This document shows positions 41,475 to 51,485 of a stretch of 64,000 nucleotides of DNA, piece after piece. Both the position numbers and the translations under genes were made by a program. This DNA is from JAVJST01 sp040219295 (GTDB lineage Bacteria > Pseudomonadota > Alphaproteobacteria > Rhodospirillales > Casp-alpha2), in NCBI GenBank assembly GCA_040219295.1, contig JAVJST010000005.1:372001-436000 (forward strand), read 5' to 3'. Every line of letters starts with the position of its first letter. Position 1 is the first letter of the stretch. The notes below the pieces were generated by a model. That model was not told the DNA's origin, ran no database searches, and worked only from the letters and a program-made list of their open reading frames with translations.

Positions 41475-43262
41475 TCAATATACCCGGGCTTTGGGTTCGA
41501 TGTACTCGATCTCGTCGGTCAGCGTGTAGGCGTGCACCGGCCGATAGTCGAGGCGCACCTTGCCGGCCTCGTCGACCCAGGCCAGCGTGTGTTTCATCCA
41601 CTCGTCGTCGTCGCGGTCGGGATGGTCCTCGTGGGCATGGGCGCCGCGGCTTTCGTGACGCGCCGCCGCCGAATAGAGGGTCGCCTTGGCGTTGATCATC
41701 AGGTTCTCGAGCTCGAGGCTCTCGACCAGGTCGGAGTTCCAGATCAGCGAGGTGTCGCTGATCTTCATGTCGTCGAGGCTGTTCCACACGCCGTCGATGG
41801 CCTCGCAGCCCTCGGCCAGAACCTCGGTAGTGCGGAACACCGCGGCGTTCGACTGCATGATCCGCTGCATCCGCAGCCGTAGCTCGGCGGTCGGGGTCGA
41901 GCCCTTGGCGTGGCGGACCTTGTCGAAACGGTCGAGCGCCTTGTCGATGGCGGCCTTGTTGGCGGGGCGCAAGGATGCGCCGGGGGTGACCAGCTCCTTG
42001 GCCTTGATGCCGGCGGCGCGCCCGAACACGACGAGATCGAGGAGCGAGTTGGTGCCGAGCCGGTTGGCGCCGTGCACCGAGGCGCAGGCGCATTCGCCGA
42101 CCGCCATCAGGCCGCCTGCGACCGCGTCCGGGTCGTCCGCCGTCGGGCGCAGGGCCTCGGTCATGTGGTTGGTCGGAATGCCGCCCATGTTGTAGTGCAC
42201 CGTCGGGATCACCGGGATCGGTTCCTTTGTCGCGTCAACGCCGGCGAAGATGCGGGCCGACTCGGTGATGCCGGGCAGGCGCTGGTGCAGCACCGCCTCG
42301 CCGAGGTGTTCGAGGTGCAGGTGGATGTGGTCCTTTTCCGCGCCGACGCCGCGGCCCTCGCGGATCTCGATAGTCATGGCGCGGCTGACCACGTCCCGGC
42401 TCGCCAGGTCCTTGGCGGTCGGGGCGTAACGCTCCATGAAGCGGTCGCCCTCTGAATTGGTCAGGTAGCCGCCTTCGCCGCGGGCGCCCTCGGTGATCAG
42501 GCAGCCCGACCCGTAGATGCCGGTCGGGTGGAACTGCACGAATTCGGAGTCCTGCAGCGGCAGGCCGGCGCGCGCCACCATGGCGTTGCCGTCTCCGGTG
42601 CAGGTGTGCGCCGAGGTGCAGGAGAAGTAGCTGCGGCCGTAGCCGCCCGACGCCATCACCACCTGGTGCGCGCGGAAAGCATGAATGGTGCCGTCGTCGA
42701 GGTTCCACGCCAGCATGCCCTCGCAAGTGCCGTCGTCGCCCATGATCAGGTCGAGGGCGAAATACTCGACGAAGAACTCGGCGTTGTGCTTGAGGCACTG
42801 CTGATAAAGCGTGTGCAGCATGGCGTGCCCGGTGCGGTCGGCCGCAGCGCACGCGCGCTGCACGGGGGCCTCGCCGAAATTGCGCATGTGGCCGCCGAAC
42901 GGGCGCTGGTAAATCTTGCCGTCCTCGGTGCGCGAGAACGGCATGCCGAAGTGCTCGAGCTCGATGACCGCGGGGACCGCCTCGCGGCACATGTATTCAA
43001 TGGCGTCCTGATCGCCAAGCCAGTCGGCGCCCTTGACGGTGTCGTACATGTGCCACTGCCACTTGTCCTCGGCCATGTTGCCGAGCGCGGCTGAGACGCC
43101 GCCCTGGGCGGCCACGGTGTGCGAACGGGTCGGAAAGACCTTGGTGACGCAGGCCGTGCGCAGACCGGCGGCCGCCATGCCGAGGGCGGCGCGCAGCCCG
43201 GCGCCGCCGGCGCCGAGGATCACGACATCGTACTGGTGATCGACAATTTCATATGAAGCCAT
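41475..43262 (-). CDS. sdhA: Succinate dehydrogenase flavoprotein subunit
   Basis: Catalytic subunit of complex II, 595 residues, oxidises succinate to fumarate. The FAD-binding motif is GAGGAGLRAALGMAAAGL, the flavinylation His lies in RSHTVAAQGGVSAALGN, the substrate region is HPTGIYGSGCLITEGARGEGG, and the C-terminal part has RLGTNSLLDLVVFGRAAG. Full length. Confidence 0.98.
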   Translation of the reverse strand: MASYEIVDHQYDVVILGAGGAGLRAALGMAAAGLRTACVTKVFPTRSHTVAAQGGVSAALGNMAEDKWQWHMYDTVKGADWLGDQDAIEYMCREAVPAVIELEHFGMPFSRTEDGKIYQRPFGGHMRNFGEAPVQRACAAADRTGHAMLHTLYQQCLKHNAEFFVEYFALDLIMGDDGTCEGMLAWNLDDGTIHAFRAHQVVMASGGYGRSYFSCTSAHTCTGDGNAMVARAGLPLQDSEFVQFHPTGIYGSGCLITEGARGEGGYLTNSEGDRFMERYAPTAKDLASRDVVSRAMTIEIREGRGVGAEKDHIHLHLEHLGEAVLHQRLPGITESARIFAGVDATKEPIPVIPTVHYNMGGIPTNHMTEALRPTADDPDAVAGGLMAVGECACASVHGANRLGTNSLLDLVVFGRAAGIKAKELVTPGASLRPANKAAIDKALDRFDKVRHAKGSTPTAELRLRMQRIMQSNAAVFRTTEVLAEGCEAIDGVWNSLDDMKISDTSLIWNSDLVESLELENLMINAKATLYSAAARHESRGAHAHEDHPDRDDDEWMKHTLAWVDEAGKVRLDYRPVHAYTLTDEIEYIEPKARVY

Positions 43263-43274
43263 GGGTGGGTCCCG

Positions 43275-43655
43275 TTAACCGGCGAAGGCAACGCGCAGCG
43301 CTGCGAAGATGATGGAAATGGTACACATCGCAGCGACAAACTTGACCGCGACGATCGAGGCGACCTTGAGGGCCTCACCGTGGATGTAGTCCTCGATCAC
43401 GACCTGCAGACCGAGCTGGGCGTGGTGAAACAGAACCGCCGTGAAGGCGATCAGCAGAACCAGGTTGCCGTGCAGTGAAATCCAATCCTGGAAGGTGCCG
43501 TAATCGGCGCCGACGAGGCCGATGGCCGCGATGACGAACCAGATCGACAAGGGCACCAGGGCGACGGCGGTGATCCGTTGGGCCCACCAGTGGACGACGC
43601 CGGATTTTGTCGAACCGAGACCGCGGACCTTGCCGAGGGACGAACGCATCTGCAT
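43275..43655 (-). CDS. sdhD: Succinate dehydrogenase membrane anchor subunit
   Basis: Hydrophobic anchor, 126 residues with three membrane helices. The N-terminus is MQMRSSLGKVRGLGSTKSG; a heme/quinone-region histidine lies in LFHHAQLGLQVVIEDYIH. Its ATG overlaps the sdhC stop (TGATG). A longer frame to 43733 is inside sdhC and not used. Confidence 0.93.
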   Translation of the reverse strand: MQMRSSLGKVRGLGSTKSGVVHWWAQRITAVALVPLSIWFVIAAIGLVGADYGTFQDWISLHGNLVLLIAFTAVLFHHAQLGLQVVIEDYIHGEALKVASIVAVKFVAAMCTISIIFAALRVAFAG

Positions 43656-44062
43656 CAGTAACCTCCCCGCATCGAGTAACCGACGGCGAAAGTAACGACC
43701 GTCGCGATCGCCGCGACGATGACGACCAGCCATCCGGTCAGCCGCAGCGTCGGCAGCTCAAAGCCCCAGCCGGCGTCCCATGCCAGGTGGCGGATGCCGT
43801 TGGCGAGGTGGAAGTAGAGACAGAAGGTGAAACCCAGCAGCACGAGACGGCCGAACCAAGACGCCAAGACCGCCTGCGCGGTTTCGAAAGCTTCCGGGCC
43901 GTACCCGGCCGACGATAGCCAGTAGGTCAGAAACAGAGCGCCGACGGCGAGTCCGATGCCGGTAAGCCGGTGGGTGATCGACAGCACCGAGGTGATCTGG
44001 GGACGGTAGATCTGAAGATGGGGGGAAAGTGGCCGCTTTCGGGGTTCCTTGGCTGTGGCCAT
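43655..44062 (-). CDS. sdhC: Succinate dehydrogenase cytochrome b556 subunit
   Basis: Cytochrome b subunit of complex II, 135 residues from the ATG at 44062, preceded by GGGAGGGAGAG. The signature RPLSPHLQIYRPQITSVLSI then HRLTGIGL and the heme-ligand segment FHLANGIRHLAWD are present. First gene of sdhCDAB. Confidence 0.94.
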   Translation of the reverse strand: MATAKEPRKRPLSPHLQIYRPQITSVLSITHRLTGIGLAVGALFLTYWLSSAGYGPEAFETAQAVLASWFGRLVLLGFTFCLYFHLANGIRHLAWDAGWGFELPTLRLTGWLVVIVAAIATVVTFAVGYSMRGGY

Positions 44063-44859
44063 CGACTTTGCTCTCCCTCCCTTGGCAACGGCGACGATAT
44101 CGGGTCGGCCGGTTTGGTGTGCGGCGCAAAAAACGATGAGGAATTCGTACCGGGTGGCTAGCGGCAAGTCAACGGCGAGGCGCGGAATCGCAAGGGGTTG
44201 AGCGGTATCTGGCATGCCACAGAACAAGCAACCCAACCGTTGAGCGAAAGACTGCTGGTTCAGCGACCTGCACGGGTTGTGCGCAACCTCTTGTTGAAAA
44301 CCTGTGGGCCGATTGTGGAACCTTGCCTGAGTTATACACAGAAAACCGCGTTATCCCGGCTATTCAACGTTGAAGCTTGCAGGGACGGGACGCATGCTTG
44401 TCCCGGTACGCAAATGCGTCGTTCTGGCGGTTCCCCGCCGCATCGTCGAAAAGGCCGTCCGGCTTTGAGACGGTGCTGGAACCGCTGCCGGTGACCCCAG
44501 CCTCCGGGTTCAGGTGTGCCGGTTCGACGACCCTGCCGGGGGCCTATCTCTGCCCAGGGTGCGCCCGGTAAGGTTCGTTTGCTCTGCGGTGCGGATGTGT
44601 ACTTGGGGCCTGGCCGGCTCCTAAAGGCGTCAGGAGCATCGGCTCGTCCGGTGCGTGACCTTGGTTTCCCAGGACCCGGGTCCCTGACGCCTTTTCTCTT
44701 AGCAAAGCCGCCGGGTTCCTGGCAACTAAATTTTGCCGAATCAATGACTTGTAAACGGTCCCGCAGCAATTCGGTTGGTGCCGGACCAGGCGAATTCGTG
44801 AGTCCTTTCAGACTCATGAACTCGAAACCTGAGGCATCGATTCAAGGGGAAAAAAAGTC
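44063..44859. other. Long gene-free region upstream of sdhC
   Basis: About 800 nt without a convincing gene. It contains the sdh promoter region, one perfect DnaA-box-like TTATACACA (44332-44340), several short hairpins (44390-44480) and a strong long-range hairpin at 44623-44694. A 161-codon minus ORF (44332-44817) is low-complexity, lacks domain similarity and is probably not real. Confidence 0.55.
44623..44698 (+). ncRNA. Candidate structured RNA / terminator stem
   Basis: AAAGGCGTCAGG (44623-44634) and CCTGACGCCTTT (44683-44694) form a perfect 12-bp stem. It encloses a 48-nt interior that itself folds (GCATCGG with CCGGTGC, 44636-44654). TTTTCTCTT follows on the plus strand, as after intrinsic terminators. 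It matches no RNA family I can name: I saw no SRP, RNase P or tmRNA signature. It may be a small RNA, or a bidirectional terminator for the gene ending at 44860. Confidence 0.4.
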
Positions 44860-45918
44860 TCAGGGCCGTCGCGGCATCAACGCCCAGTAGTCGAATTCGA
44901 GCACGACGGCCGCGTGATCCTTGCTGTCCTCGGACCGATTCGGGAACTCGGCGGCACTGAGATTCTTCACCGCCCGGGTCCTGATTCGTAGCGCGCCGAT
45001 GTCGTTCCGGCCCCCGACTGCCACCTTGTCGGCGATCTCACTCCACGCATAGATGGTATCGCCGGCGAAGGTCGGCGCAACATGCCGGCCGCCATTGATC
45101 GCCGCGATCCACTGGGCATTGGCCAGGCCGTTAAAGCTGAGGCCCCGGGCCAGGCTGATGATATGGCCACCGTAGATCAGTCTGCGTCCGAACCGGCTTT
45201 CGCCTTCGGTGTGCTGGTTGAAATGCACCTTGGCGGTGTTCTGGTAGAGCCGGGTCGCCATCATGTGCTCGGCTTCCTCGATCGTCATGCCGTCGACATG
45301 ATCGATCCTTTCGCCGACATCGTAGTCGTCCCACAGTTGGTCGCTGCCCGCTTCCACAGTGTCGTAGGCGCTGAGTTCGAGATTGTCCGGGATCTTCAAC
45401 GCGTCGGCAGGCACGCCGTCCGGAAGGTCCGGCACGACCGCCTCGGGCGCCGGGGAGCCCGGATCTCGTTTGCGCACCATGACCCAGCGGACATAGTCGA
45501 GGACCTGGGTGCCATTTTGGTTCTCACCGCGCGATCGGACGTAGACGACGCCTGTTTTTCCGTTTGAGTTCTCTTTCAGGCCGATAATCTCGGATGTCGT
45601 CTTCAAGGTGTCACCGGGAAAAACGGGCGCGAGGAACCTGCCGTTGGCGTACCCCAGATTGGCGACCGCATTCAGCGAAATGTCGGGTACCGTCTTGCCG
45701 AACACGATGTGAAACACCAGCATGTCGTCGATCGGCGCTTGGGGGTAACCGGCACGGCGGGCAAACTCCGAGGACGAATGAAGCGCAAAACGACCGCCAT
45801 AAAGCGCTTGATAGAGTGCGCTGTCACCGTCCGAAATCGTCCGCGGCGTCGCGTGGGCAATCGTCTGGCCGGTCCTGAAGTCTTCGAAAAAGTTGCCGGC
45901 CTTGGTCTTGTCGCTCAT
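44860..45918 (-). CDS. mch: Mesaconyl-CoA hydratase, double MaoC domain
   Basis: Probably hydrates mesaconyl-C1-CoA to beta-methylmalyl-CoA in the ethylmalonyl-CoA pathway. At 352 residues it has two hotdog (MaoC-like) domains: FEDFRTGQTIAHATPRTISD near the N-terminus and VHFNQHTEGESRFGRRLIYGGHIISLARGL in the second half. The length, double-domain form and the neighbouring mcl1 fit Mch better than a generic MaoC dehydratase. It starts 17 nt after mcl1 ends. Confidence 0.85.
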   Translation of the reverse strand: MSDKTKAGNFFEDFRTGQTIAHATPRTISDGDSALYQALYGGRFALHSSSEFARRAGYPQAPIDDMLVFHIVFGKTVPDISLNAVANLGYANGRFLAPVFPGDTLKTTSEIIGLKENSNGKTGVVYVRSRGENQNGTQVLDYVRWVMVRKRDPGSPAPEAVVPDLPDGVPADALKIPDNLELSAYDTVEAGSDQLWDDYDVGERIDHVDGMTIEEAEHMMATRLYQNTAKVHFNQHTEGESRFGRRLIYGGHIISLARGLSFNGLANAQWIAAINGGRHVAPTFAGDTIYAWSEIADKVAVGGRNDIGALRIRTRAVKNLSAAEFPNRSEDSKDHAAVVLEFDYWALMPRRP

Positions 45919-45935
45919 GCCAGGTCAGTCTCCGC

Positions 45936-46826
45936 TCAAGCCGCCGCCAACGCTTCTTCCATCTTGGCGATGGATTCGGATAGGGCGACCATTCGCTTGG
46001 CCTCCTCGACGTGAAGGTTCTCGACCAGTTTACCGTCGACCACAACGACGCCCTCGCCGCGCGCCTGGGCATCCGCGAAGGCGTCGATGATCCGCCGCGC
46101 CCAGGCGACGGCGTCCGGTTGCGGGGCGAAGACTTGGTTGGCCTTGTCGATGGTCTTGGGGTGGATCAACGTCTTGCCGTCGAAGCCGAGTTGCTTGCCC
46201 TGAACGCACGAGTGCGCGAAGCCCTCGTCGTCCGATAGGTCGAGGTGGACGCCGTCGAGAATGGCGAGACCGAACGCACGGGCCACGAGCAGGCAGTGCC
46301 CGAGACTGTAAAGCATGGGAAGCCGGTCGCGGGTGTGGGCGGCGTGAACGTCCTTGGCGAGGTCCGAGGTGCCCATCACGAAACCGCCGATGCGGTTGCT
46401 CGCCGTTGCCATGCGTTCGGCATTCAGGACACCGCGCGGGGTTTCGATCATGCACCAGATGTACATGCCGTTGTGGGCGCCATTGTCGGTCATGATCTGC
46501 TCGCACATTCGGATCGCGTCGGCACTCTCGACCTTTGGCAGCACGATTCCGTCGGCCTTCGACGTGGCTATTGCCGCGATATCCTCGAAGCCCCACTCGG
46601 TCTGCAGGCCGTTGGTCCGCACCAGAACCTCGCGCAGGCCGTAGCCGCCGCCGTTGACGGTCGAGACGATGCGTTCCCGGGCCGTCATTTTCTGATCGGG
46701 AGCAACTGCGTCCTCGAGGTCGAGGATCAGGCCATCAGCGGCCAGGGTCTTACCCTTCTCAAGGGCGCGTTCATTGGATCCGGGCATGTAGAGAACGCTG
46801 CGGCGGGGCCGGCTGCGGTACGACAT
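45936..46826 (-). CDS. mcl1: L-malyl-CoA / beta-methylmalyl-CoA lyase
   Basis: CitE-like lyase, 296 residues, cleaving beta-methylmalyl-CoA to glyoxylate and propionyl-CoA and acting on malyl-CoA. Features include RRSVLYMPGSNERALEK, LILDLEDAVAPDQK with the Mg ligand, VLPKVESADAIR and CMIETPRGVLNAE. AGGAG precedes the ATG. With mch it forms the lower ethylmalonyl-CoA pathway; ccr, ecm and mcd are not in the window. Confidence 0.9.
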   Translation of the reverse strand: MSYRSRPRRSVLYMPGSNERALEKGKTLAADGLILDLEDAVAPDQKMTARERIVSTVNGGGYGLREVLVRTNGLQTEWGFEDIAAIATSKADGIVLPKVESADAIRMCEQIMTDNGAHNGMYIWCMIETPRGVLNAERMATASNRIGGFVMGTSDLAKDVHAAHTRDRLPMLYSLGHCLLVARAFGLAILDGVHLDLSDDEGFAHSCVQGKQLGFDGKTLIHPKTIDKANQVFAPQPDAVAWARRIIDAFADAQARGEGVVVVDGKLVENLHVEEAKRMVALSESIAKMEEALAAA

Positions 46827-46901
46827 TCTCGCTCTCCTGAGGTCGTATGTTGCAGGTGCGAAACACTATAATCGGCGCGCGCCGTGTGGCAAGCTGCCGA
46901 C

Positions 46902-47768
46902 ATGGCAATACTTTCGTTTCAGTCCCACGTCGCAACGGGCCGGGTCGGCAATGCAATCGTCGCTTTCGCGTTGCAGAGACTGGGGATCGAAGTATGGCCC
47001 ATCCACACGGTTCTGTTCAGCAATCACCCGGGTCATGGGCCGTTTCGAGGCAAACGGCGAGCGCCCAAGGACTTGACGGAAATCATCCTGGGACTTGAGG
47101 ATCATGGCGTGTTCTCTCGTTGCAAAGCCGTACTGGGCGGCTACCTCGGATCGGCGGCGAGCGGCGCGGTTCTGCTCGACGCCGTCTCGCGCATTCGGAC
47201 CAAGTCGCCCGATGTTGACTTCTTTCTCGATCCGGTGATGGGCGACGAAGGCAAGGGGCTCTACGTCCCCGATGAACTGGTGGAGTTTTACCGGCACGCA
47301 ACCGAGGAGGCCGACGTCATTGCGCCCAATGCGTTCGAACTCGGCGTGCTGACGGACAGGAAGATTGCCTCGCCAGCCGACGGCTTCGAGGCTGCGCGCA
47401 CCCTGCTGCGCGGCCGGACACGGACGGTCCTCGTGACATCGGTGCCTGGGTTCGAACCGGATGTACTGGTTACCCTCTCGGTCGACGCAAGGGAGGCGCG
47501 AGCCGTGGTCACGCCGAAGCTGGCACTCGATCCGAAAGGTGCAGGTGATCTTTTCATGGCGTTGGCGGCCGCCCATACGTTGCGCACGGGGAATCCGGCC
47601 GTTGCCGTGCAGATGGCCGTGTCGACGGTGTGGTCGCTGACCGAAGCCGCGATCGAGTCTCCGGACGAAGGTGGCGATCTGCCGATCGTCACGCGGCAGT
47701 CGCTGCTCAGGGATCCCATGGTATCGTTCAAGTGTGATGTTTTCGTTGCCGGGGACGACGTTGCTTGA
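46902..47768 (+). CDS. pdxY: Pyridoxal kinase PdxY
   Basis: Ribokinase-superfamily kinase of vitamin B6 salvage, 288 residues. The N-terminus FQSHVATGRVGNAIVAFALQ, the metal-phosphate segment FFLDPVMGDEGKGLYVPDEL and NAFELGVLTDRKI are PdxY-like; the catalytic Asp is in DPKGAGDLF. The start is the ATG at 46902. Divergent from mcl1 with a short gap. Confidence 0.9.
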   Translation: MAILSFQSHVATGRVGNAIVAFALQRLGIEVWPIHTVLFSNHPGHGPFRGKRRAPKDLTEIILGLEDHGVFSRCKAVLGGYLGSAASGAVLLDAVSRIRTKSPDVDFFLDPVMGDEGKGLYVPDELVEFYRHATEEADVIAPNAFELGVLTDRKIASPADGFEAARTLLRGRTRTVLVTSVPGFEPDVLVTLSVDAREARAVVTPKLALDPKGAGDLFMALAAAHTLRTGNPAVAVQMAVSTVWSLTEAAIESPDEGGDLPIVTRQSLLRDPMVSFKCDVFVAGDDVA

Positions 47769-47841
47769 ACAAGCCGCGCGGTCCGAGTAGTTGAACCCGG
47801 ACGGCCCGCGGTCGGGGGCGCTATCAGGAGCCGGTCTGCAA

Positions 47842-48405
47842 TTGAGCGACTACGGTTACGCCGCTGAGGGATTGGCGTCCGGGGGGAACGGTTACCTTCG
47901 GGACGTTGAGATTCTGATCGCCGAGGACAACGACTACGCACGCGGGTTGCTGCGCGACATTCTGAAGGTTCTTGGCGCCAATCGCCTGCACTATTGCCAC
48001 GACGGACAGGACGCGTTGAACACGGCCCGCCACTTCGATATCGACATTGCGTTGGTCGACTGGCACATGCCGATAATGAACGGCGTTCAGTTCACCAAGA
48101 CGATCCGCATGGCCTCCGACAGTCCCAATCCGTTCCTGCCGATCATCATGATCTCGGCGTTCGCCGGGCTGGAGCACGTCGCAGAAGCGCGCGACGCCGG
48201 CATCAACGAGTACCTGATCAAACCCTATTCGGCACGCCAGCTGCTAACCCGGATCACCACGGTCGTCGAGCGGCCGCGGCAGTTCATCCGGAACGACGGC
48301 TACTTCGGACCCGACCGGCGGCGTATCCGGGACCGGCTCTACACCGGTATCGAGAAACGCAAAGGCCCCGTCACCAACGGCAGTTCGGCAACTTCCGTCG
48401 CATGA
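47842..48405 (+). CDS. Response regulator (receiver only) with a GPDRR tail
   Basis: CheY-like receiver of 187 residues if started at the TTG at 47842, which has AGGAG 11 nt upstream; another in-frame TTG at 47791 would add 17 residues. The acidic pocket is AED, the phosphoacceptor Asp is in IALVDWHMPIMNG, and ISAFAG and IKPYSARQL are normal. The domain is followed by FIRNDGYFGPDRRRIRDRL, the same tail type as the protein at 13452. No output domain or kinase is adjacent. Its stop overlaps the next start (ATGA). Confidence 0.82.
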   Translation: MSDYGYAAEGLASGGNGYLRDVEILIAEDNDYARGLLRDILKVLGANRLHYCHDGQDALNTARHFDIDIALVDWHMPIMNGVQFTKTIRMASDSPNPFLPIIMISAFAGLEHVAEARDAGINEYLIKPYSARQLLTRITTVVERPRQFIRNDGYFGPDRRRIRDRLYTGIEKRKGPVTNGSSATSVA

Positions 48406-49172
48406 CCGGGAGGGAGTCCGAGGCCGACCGGTTGTACCGGGATCCCGAACTGACCCAGTTCTACGACCTGTGGGATCCGTGGAACACGGACATGGATTTC
48501 TGCAGCGGCCTGTCGCGCGATGCGGGATCGGTTCTCGATCTCGGCTGCGGCACGGGGGTATTCCTCGCCGGACTCGACCCGACGCTGGTGCGGACCGGTG
48601 TCGACCCTGCGGAGGCGATGCTGGAGATCGCTCGGGACCGGCCGGGCGGCGAGACGGTCGACTGGATCGAAGGCGATGCCCGGTCGGTCCGCCTTGACCG
48701 GCGCTTCGATCTGGTCGTCATGACCGGCCACGCGTTCCAGGTCTTTCTCGATGACGATGACATGCGTGCCGTCGCCGAGACCATCGCCGTCCATCTCGCG
48801 CCCGGTGGGCGATTCGTCTTCGACAGCAGAAACCCGGCGCGCGAAGCCTGGAGAACGTGGGTGCCGGACCAGTCGTTCGAGGTTCTCCATCACCCGCGGC
48901 TCGGCAAGGTCGAGAGTTGGAACGACGTCCGCCCCGAGAGCCGGCCGGAAGTCTTCGTTTACGAAACCCACTACCGGGCTGTCGAAACCGGCGAGACATG
49001 GTCGGCCGAATCGAAGATCCGCTTCGCACCGAAACCGACCATCGAGGCAGCACTTGGCGATGCAGGTCTAACCGTCGACCAATGGCTCGGCGACTGGCAC
49101 GGCGGCCCGTACGCGGATGATGCGAAGGAGATCATCCCGCTCGGACGGCTCGCCCGGCCGGCGGCGGGATGA
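48402..49172 (+). CDS. Class I SAM-dependent methyltransferase
   Basis: A 256-residue methyltransferase. Motif I is SVLDLGCGTGVFLAGL, the acidic loop is GVDPAEAMLEIARD, and motif IV is FDLVVMTGHAFQVFLDDDDM. The substrate is unknown. ATGA overlap with the response regulator indicates one transcript and perhaps linked function. Its stop directly abuts the stop of the convergent asd (49172/49173). Confidence 0.85.
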   Translation: MTGRESEADRLYRDPELTQFYDLWDPWNTDMDFCSGLSRDAGSVLDLGCGTGVFLAGLDPTLVRTGVDPAEAMLEIARDRPGGETVDWIEGDARSVRLDRRFDLVVMTGHAFQVFLDDDDMRAVAETIAVHLAPGGRFVFDSRNPAREAWRTWVPDQSFEVLHHPRLGKVESWNDVRPESRPEVFVYETHYRAVETGETWSAESKIRFAPKPTIEAALGDAGLTVDQWLGDWHGGPYADDAKEIIPLGRLARPAAG

Positions 49173-50207
<1,035 letters not shown>

Positions 50208-50304
50208 TGTTCTTCTCCTTCCGGGGCGCCGGATGGGTGTCCGGAACCCGATGTGCGGCCACGATATGACGAATGCCGCGTTCGATTGCAAGTTCTTACG
50301 GCAA

Positions 50305-50760
50305 CTAACGTTTCCACTGGATCAGCAGCATGCCGGCAATCACCAGGCTGGCCCCGAGGACACGGGCCGGGGTGATCGCCTGCTTGCCGTAGCCGACAAT
50401 GCCCAGCTGATCGATGATCAGCGAGGCCAGCATGGTTCCCACGGTGGCCGTCGACACGAAGCCGGCGGCGCCGAGCTTGGGTGCGAGCATCAGCGACGAG
50501 AACACGAACGTCGCGCCCAGGAACCCGCCGGTCCACGCCCACCAGGGCGCGACGCCGGCGGCGGCGATCGAGGGCAGCGGCACGCGGGCCACCAGGCAGA
50601 CGACGACAAGCGCGATGGTCGCGACGCTGGTATTGACCAGCGCCGCCAGCAGCGGATGCCCGACATGCCCGGCAAGCGTCGCATTGACGCCCGCTTGGAT
50701 CGGGTAGGCCATCGACACGGCGAGGACGAGGATCGCCGGAACCAGAATGCCTGTCGTCAT
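50305..50760 (-). CDS. DMT-superfamily (YdcZ/DUF606-like) transporter
   Basis: A 151-residue membrane protein with five likely helices, the size and layout of the DUF606/YdcZ family. Small-residue-rich segments include MAYPIQAGVNATLAGHVGHP and VNTSVATIALVVV, ending VLGASLVIAGMLLIQWKR. Substrate unknown. It starts 13 nt after the GNAT stop, so the two are co-transcribed. Confidence 0.82.
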   Translation of the reverse strand: MTTGILVPAILVLAVSMAYPIQAGVNATLAGHVGHPLLAALVNTSVATIALVVVCLVARVPLPSIAAAGVAPWWAWTGGFLGATFVFSSLMLAPKLGAAGFVSTATVGTMLASLIIDQLGIVGYGKQAITPARVLGASLVIAGMLLIQWKR

Positions 50761-50773
50761 CGGTCGGTCCCCC

Positions 50774-51310
50774 TCAGGCCGCGGCGATCATCATGTCGGC
50801 GTGCGGATGACGCATGCCGCGCGCCAGCCGCTTGGCCAGCGCGACGCCGCCGGGGATCGGGCAGGCGGGGATGTCCATGCCGTGCGCCGCGCCGTAGGTG
50901 TAGGCGTTGCGCGCGTAAAACATCACCGCGCTTTCGTGCGAATAGAGCCAAGCCCGGTCGAAGCCGTGGGTCCGGGCCCAGTTCTCGGCCATCGCGATCA
51001 TCACCGAGCCGTAGCCGCGGTACTGGCACGCCGGATCGACGCCCACGGCGCGCACCTGGATGACGCCGCCGCCCATGTCCTGCAGTCCCATGGTGCCGAC
51101 GATGATGCCGTTGCGGATCAGGATCAGCGGCGAGTAGTCGGGCTGGTACTGGTCCGGGTGGGCCGGGTCGTAGTCGCCGACCGTCTTGTCCAATCCCAGG
51201 CCGACCCAGAAACTGCGTTCGCGGAGCGAGTGGTAGGCGTTCCACTCGGCGTCGGTACGGGGTGGGCGTAACTCGAACCGCCCGTCGTCTGTTGTCGCTG
51301 TCGCATGCAT
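50774..51310 (-). CDS. GNAT-family N-acetyltransferase
   Basis: A 178-residue acetyltransferase. The acetyl-CoA motif A is VRAVGVDPACQYRGYGSVMIAMAE (Q-x-x-G-x-G pattern), preceded by the strand GIIVGTMGLQDMGGGVIQ and followed by MFYARNAYTY. GGAGG lies upstream of the ATG at 51310. The substrate is not evident. An attenuator-like leader and terminator end 38 nt before the start, suggesting amino-acid-controlled expression. Confidence 0.85.
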   Translation of the reverse strand: MHATATTDDGRFELRPPRTDAEWNAYHSLRERSFWVGLGLDKTVGDYDPAHPDQYQPDYSPLILIRNGIIVGTMGLQDMGGGVIQVRAVGVDPACQYRGYGSVMIAMAENWARTHGFDRAWLYSHESAVMFYARNAYTYGAAHGMDIPACPIPGGVALAKRLARGMRHPHADMMIAAA

Positions 51311-51347
51311 TGTCTCGTCCTCCGATGTTGCTCTGCCTGCCAAAACG

Positions 51348-51377
51348 AAAAAGCCCGCGGTGCTGATCCGCGGGCCT
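51348..51377 (-). terminator. Terminator hairpin of the attenuator before the GNAT gene
   Basis: A perfect 8-bp stem CCGCGGGC/GCCCGCGG (51368-51375 with 51353-51360, 7-nt loop) followed on the minus strand by five T (51352-51348). It ends 38 nt before the GNAT start, so it can stop transcripts before they enter the gene. Confidence 0.85.
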
Positions 51378-51485
51378 GAAAACACTGTCGAGAAATGACG
51401 TTTGTGTGGTCTAGGCCCGCGCATGCACCTGTTTGGTAATCAAGGTGACGACGGTAAGGACGACGACGGCAAGGCGCGCACGCGC
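51369..51485 (-). promoter_or_regulatory. Attenuator: alternative RNA pairings between leader ORF and terminator
   Basis: Three competing pairings on the minus strand. Segment 1 (51485-51478, GCGCGTGC) pairs with segment 2 (51426-51419, GCATGCGC), 8 bp with one G-U. Segment 2 extended (51421-51413, CGCGGGCCT) pairs perfectly with segment 3 (51377-51369, AGGCCCGCG), 9 bp, as an antiterminator. Segment 3 otherwise forms the terminator stem. This is the classical transcription-attenuation layout of amino-acid operons. Confidence 0.7.

Noticed and set aside
44332..44340. TTATACACA as part of a replication origin, with the TTATCCACA at 13407
   Set aside because: Only one 9-mer at each place, no cluster of boxes, no clear AT-rich unwinding element and no dnaA, hemE or parAB nearby.
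44521..44540. GGTTCGAC-type motif as a tRNA or tmRNA T-loop
   Set aside because: No matching acceptor stem, D-arm or tag-peptide reading frame around it.
44332..44817. 161-codon minus ORF in the gene-free region before sdhC
   Set aside because: Low-complexity Pro/Arg/Gly composition, no domain, no ribosome site, and the same bases form strong hairpins.
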